Assembly: GCA_013215025.1 (NCBI GenBank)
Contig: JABSRR010000019.1
Location: 30,269 to 38,772, forward strand
DNA: 8,504 nt
Reading direction: 5' to 3'
DNA from: Pseudomonadales bacterium
GTDB taxonomy: Bacteria; Pseudomonadota; Gammaproteobacteria; Pseudomonadales; DT-91
Both the position numbers and the translations under genes were made by a program. The notes below the pieces were generated by a model that did not search any database, was not told the DNA's origin, and saw nothing but the letters and a program-made list of their open reading frames with translations. How positions within the stretch are numbered: the stretch's first letter is position 1; every line of letters begins with the position of its first letter. Of this stretch, positions 6,193 to 8,504 are shown piece by piece.

Positions 6193-8079
6193 ATGCTGCA
6201 AGATATTAGAAATAACTTTCAGGGTACATTCGCGAAAATTGTTATCGCGATTATTTGTATTCCGTTTGTTTTATTTGGCGTCGAATCCTTATTTGGTGGT
6301 GGAGCCGGCAATAAAGTGGCTGAAATTGATGGCGAAGTCATCACCAGCCAAGATTTAAATCAAGCAATTTTCTTACGCAAAAAACAGCTGATTGCTCAAA
6401 TGGGTGATCAATTAGACCCGAGTATGCTCGATGATAATCGTCTGGCGAATGCGGCTTTAGAATCATTGATTGATAGAAAGGTCAATGTGCTATCAGCTCT
6501 TGAACAAGGGTTTGCAATATCTGATCAACAAATTAATTATGTGATTAGCCAAAGTGCAGACTTTCAAGAAGATGGCCAATTTTCACAGCAGCGATTCAAC
6601 CAAATGCTCGCTGCTTCAGGCTTATCGTCGATTGCCTTTAAACAATTATATTATTCTGAATTATTGTTAAATCAACTAGCCAGTGGTGTTGTTAATAGTG
6701 CCTTCTTAACTGCCGCCGATGTGGCCAATAATGCCGTATTTATGCATGAGAAGCGTGATATTCGCTTTATGCGCTTAGCATTAGCAGAACGTATCGACAA
6801 TATACAGCTCAGTGATGAAGATATTAATAACTACTATCAGGCTAATTCGCTGGATTTTCAATCCGAAGAGCAAGTGAAACTTGAGTACATCCGGTTACAG
6901 CAAGCTGATTTTTATCTGACTGCGAGTGAAGATGAGATTCAACAAGCGTATCAAGACGAAGTTGATAACTTAGCCTTGCAGCCCAGCAAAGAGGTGGCGC
7001 ATATTCTGATTGACCCAGCTCTATATGATAATGCTCAATTAAAAGATGCAAAGATTGCTGAGGTTCAAGCGGCGATTGACGCAGGTGAGGCATTTGCTGA
7101 TATTGCTGAGCGTCTTTCTGATGATTTTGGTAGTAAGGCAATGGGTGGTCAATTAGGCACACTGGCTGCAGATATTTTCCCAGCCGAGTTTGTCATGGCG
7201 GCTGAGCAGCTCGAGCTAAATCAGGTTTCAGCGCCTGTCATCACAGATAGTGGCGTACATTTCATTCAGATTACCGCAGTCAATGAGCCCGATATACCAA
7301 GTTTAGAGGAACGCCGGGCAGCCATTGCTGAGAACCTAGCAGCGGCAAATGCTGAGCCTGCTTTCTGGGCGGCAGTAGAAGAGTTAAAAGATATCAGCTT
7401 TAATGCACCGGATCTAGCTGAGCCTGCTGCGGCACTGAATGTCGCGGTACAACAATCTGGCTGGTTTTCGCGCACTACTGAAGATGCATTGCTAGCGAAT
7501 CCGCTGTTGCAAAATCAGGCCTTTTCCGCCGAATTAATTAATGATGGTGTGAACTCAGATATTATTGAGCTTTCACCGGACGAGGTGATGGTTATTCGCG
7601 TGGTAGAGCACAAGCCAGCTGCCGTTGAGCCACTGACTAATGTCTATGAGAAAGTGAAAAACAGGCTAGCTCGCGAGCAAGCAGCGTCATCGCTATCTGA
7701 GCAAGCCCAGGCATTGGTCGAGCAAGCCAAGGCGGGTGATTCTGTTGAGCAAATAGCAAAAGCTCAAGGCTTAGATTGGGAGTTGGCTCTTGCGGCGAAG
7801 CGTACAGAGCAGACGGTTCCTGCTCAGCTGTTACAACAAGCGTTCTCGATTGGTCAAATCCCTGAGGGTCAACGCTTTATTGACAGTCTTGAGCTTAGCA
7901 ATGGTGATCAGATTATATTCAGTGTGGCTAATACCGTAGCCGGCGCGATTGCTGATATTCCAGAGCTGGAGCAATCGATGATTGCAAATTATCTTGCGCA
8001 AAGTAAAGGTATGCTAGAGTTTCAAGCTATGCGTAAACAGGCTAAAGATGATGCGTCGATCGATATTTACCTGAAATAA
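6193..8079 (+). CDS. ppiD: Periplasmic folding chaperone PpiD (parvulin-type, membrane-anchored)
   Basis: PpiD is anchored in the inner membrane by one N-terminal helix and acts in the periplasm on proteins leaving the Sec translocon. The protein has 628 residues (E. coli 623). The membrane segment is at about 14-34 (KIVIAIICIPFVLFGVESLF) after a short cytoplasmic head, followed by a SurA-like chaperone region at about 40-180. A parvulin domain spans about 265-363, with EVAHILI, SDDFGSKAMGGQLG and SGVHFIQI. The C-terminal part contains INSDIIEL and EHKPAAVEPL, close to E. coli from memory. Both parvulin histidines (His270, His356) are kept, whereas I recall E. coli PpiD lacking them, so prolyl isomerase activity is possible here. 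ATG 6193 has AGGT 5 nt upstream and yields the expected membrane anchor. The hupB terminator ends 27 nt before it and no promoter is evident between them. Confidence 0.95.
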   Translation: MLQDIRNNFQGTFAKIVIAIICIPFVLFGVESLFGGGAGNKVAEIDGEVITSQDLNQAIFLRKKQLIAQMGDQLDPSMLDDNRLANAALESLIDRKVNVLSALEQGFAISDQQINYVISQSADFQEDGQFSQQRFNQMLAASGLSSIAFKQLYYSELLLNQLASGVVNSAFLTAADVANNAVFMHEKRDIRFMRLALAERIDNIQLSDEDINNYYQANSLDFQSEEQVKLEYIRLQQADFYLTASEDEIQQAYQDEVDNLALQPSKEVAHILIDPALYDNAQLKDAKIAEVQAAIDAGEAFADIAERLSDDFGSKAMGGQLGTLAADIFPAEFVMAAEQLELNQVSAPVITDSGVHFIQITAVNEPDIPSLEERRAAIAENLAAANAEPAFWAAVEELKDISFNAPDLAEPAAALNVAVQQSGWFSRTTEDALLANPLLQNQAFSAELINDGVNSDIIELSPDEVMVIRVVEHKPAAVEPLTNVYEKVKNRLAREQAASSLSEQAQALVEQAKAGDSVEQIAKAQGLDWELALAAKRTEQTVPAQLLQQAFSIGQIPEGQRFIDSLELSNGDQIIFSVANTVAGAIADIPELEQSMIANYLAQSKGMLEFQAMRKQAKDDASIDIYLK

Positions 8080-8103
8080 TCCTCGCAGTTAAAAAACACC
8101 GAT

Positions 8104-8148
8104 AAAACCCGAGAAAGCCAATATTGGCGATGATTCTCGGGTTTTTTT
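8104..8148 (+). terminator. Two-part intrinsic terminator of ppiD
   Basis: AAAACCCGAGAA (8104-8115) and TTCTCGGGTTTT (8134-8145) form a perfect 12-bp outer stem. Inside it, the palindrome GCCAATATTGGC (8117-8128) folds into a second short hairpin. Seven T occupy 8142-8148. It lies 24 nt after the ppiD stop and isolates ppiD from the next gene. Confidence 0.9.
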
Positions 8149-8150
8149 CG

Positions 8151-8158
8151 TATAGAAT
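8151..8158 (+). promoter_or_regulatory. Candidate -10 element for the dehydrogenase gene
   Basis: TATAGAAT directly follows the ppiD terminator and lies 38 nt before the GTG start. It offers TATAGA or TAGAAT as a -10 box. No good -35 box lies 16-18 bp upstream, where the terminator stem is. A promoter is required here by context, but this one is tentative. Confidence 0.35.
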
Positions 8159-8196
8159 ACGCGCTTATTTTTTCTCATCAGCTAGGAGTTCTGCTC

Positions 8197-8504
8197 GTGT
8201 ACAAGGTACAAACGTATAATGCCATTTCTGTTAAAGGCTTAGAGAAGCTGCCGCGTGATAGCTATGAAGTTGCCAGCGACATTAATAGTCCCGATGCCAT
8301 TTTACTGCGCAGCCATGTGCTCTCGTCAGATGAGATAGGTGCTAGCGTAAAAGCGATTGGCCGTGCAGGTGCAGGTACCAATAATATTCCGGTGGCCGAC
8401 TGTACCGAGAAGGGCGTAGTGGTCTTTAATTCACCGGGTGCGAATGCTAATGCGGTTAAAGAATTGGTGTTAACCGGCATGTTACTGAGCTCTCGTGGTA
8501 TTGT
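8197..8504 (+). CDS. serA: D-3-phosphoglycerate dehydrogenase, 5' part (runs off window)
   Basis: The likely enzyme oxidises 3-phosphoglycerate to 3-phosphohydroxypyruvate with NAD+, the first step of serine synthesis in the cytosol. The frame starts at GTG 8197, with AGGAG (8184-8188) 8 nt upstream, and stays open to the window end, giving 102 complete codons. It shows the N-terminal substrate-binding half of the D-2-hydroxyacid dehydrogenase family: AILLRSH at 34-40, GRAGAGTNNIPV at 55-66, then VFNSPGANANAVKELV at 76-91. The ANANAVKE wording and short N terminus recall the compact phosphoglycerate dehydrogenases of about 390 residues rather than the E. coli SerA form. The NAD-binding GxGxxG motif and the C-terminal regulatory domain would lie beyond the window, so another 2-hydroxyacid dehydrogenase is not fully excluded and the gene symbol is less sure than the family. 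A terminator separates it from ppiD. Confidence 0.8.
   Translation, partial: MYKVQTYNAISVKGLEKLPRDSYEVASDINSPDAILLRSHVLSSDEIGASVKAIGRAGAGTNNIPVADCTEKGVVVFNSPGANANAVKELVLTGMLLSSRGI

Noticed and set aside
6842..7162. 106-codon open frame on the - strand inside ppiD
   Set aside because: It is antisense to the parvulin region, with a Gln/His/Leu-rich translation typical of a shadow frame.
8117..8128. GCCAATATTGGC as a possible operator palindrome
   Set aside because: It is nested exactly within the ppiD terminator stem, so an inner hairpin of the terminator explains it more simply.
1..8504. Mobile elements, CRISPR, toxin-antitoxin, defence genes, tRNA or rRNA
   Set aside because: Nearly all sequence is accounted for by seven core genes and their short regulatory gaps; no such signature was seen on either strand.

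Overview
This window looks like a core chromosomal segment of a gammaproteobacterium. All seven genes lie on the + strand in the order tig (3' part), clpP, clpX, lon, hupB, ppiD, then the 5' part of a phosphoglycerate dehydrogenase gene. The tig-clpP-clpX-lon-hupB-ppiD order is the classic one known from Escherichia coli and many relatives, and each protein aligns with its E. coli counterpart at the expected length. Base composition is moderate, roughly mid-40s percent GC by eye, and even across the window. The phosphoglycerate dehydrogenase after ppiD differs from the enterobacterial neighbourhood. Together with the composition, this suggests a free-living, perhaps marine, gammaproteobacterium, but the genus cannot be told from this sequence.

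Layout: 1-867 is the FKBP-like and C-terminal part of trigger factor, followed by a 3' leader of about 150 nt and an intrinsic terminator (1020-1055). ClpP (1145-1774) and ClpX (1811-3088) are 36 nt apart with no terminator between them and form a clpPX operon, closed by a perfect-stem terminator (3123-3148). A sigma32-like (heat-shock) promoter follows (3179-3205), then lon (3239-5647) with its own terminator. hupB (5834-6106) has a good sigma70 promoter, a strong GAGGGG ribosome binding site ahead of a GTG start, and a strong terminator. ppiD (6193-8079) begins only 27 nt after that terminator, which leaves no room for a promoter between them. A two-part terminator ends ppiD, and a GTG-started dehydrogenase gene runs off the window at 8504.

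Functionally this is a protein quality-control block. Trigger factor folds nascent chains at the ribosome. ClpXP and Lon are the two main ATP-dependent cytosolic protease systems of this segment. PpiD is an inner-membrane-anchored periplasmic chaperone at the Sec exit. HU-beta is a nucleoid protein and a known Lon substrate in E. coli. The last gene belongs to serine biosynthesis and is probably only a neighbour.

I found no mobile element, CRISPR array, tRNA/rRNA, prophage or defence gene, and no sign of an undescribed system. The points worth a second look are regulatory (the lon promoter, a repeated terminator-plus-downstream motif, the crowded ppiD leader) and small protein details (Lon's polyserine tail, active-site histidines kept in PpiD).
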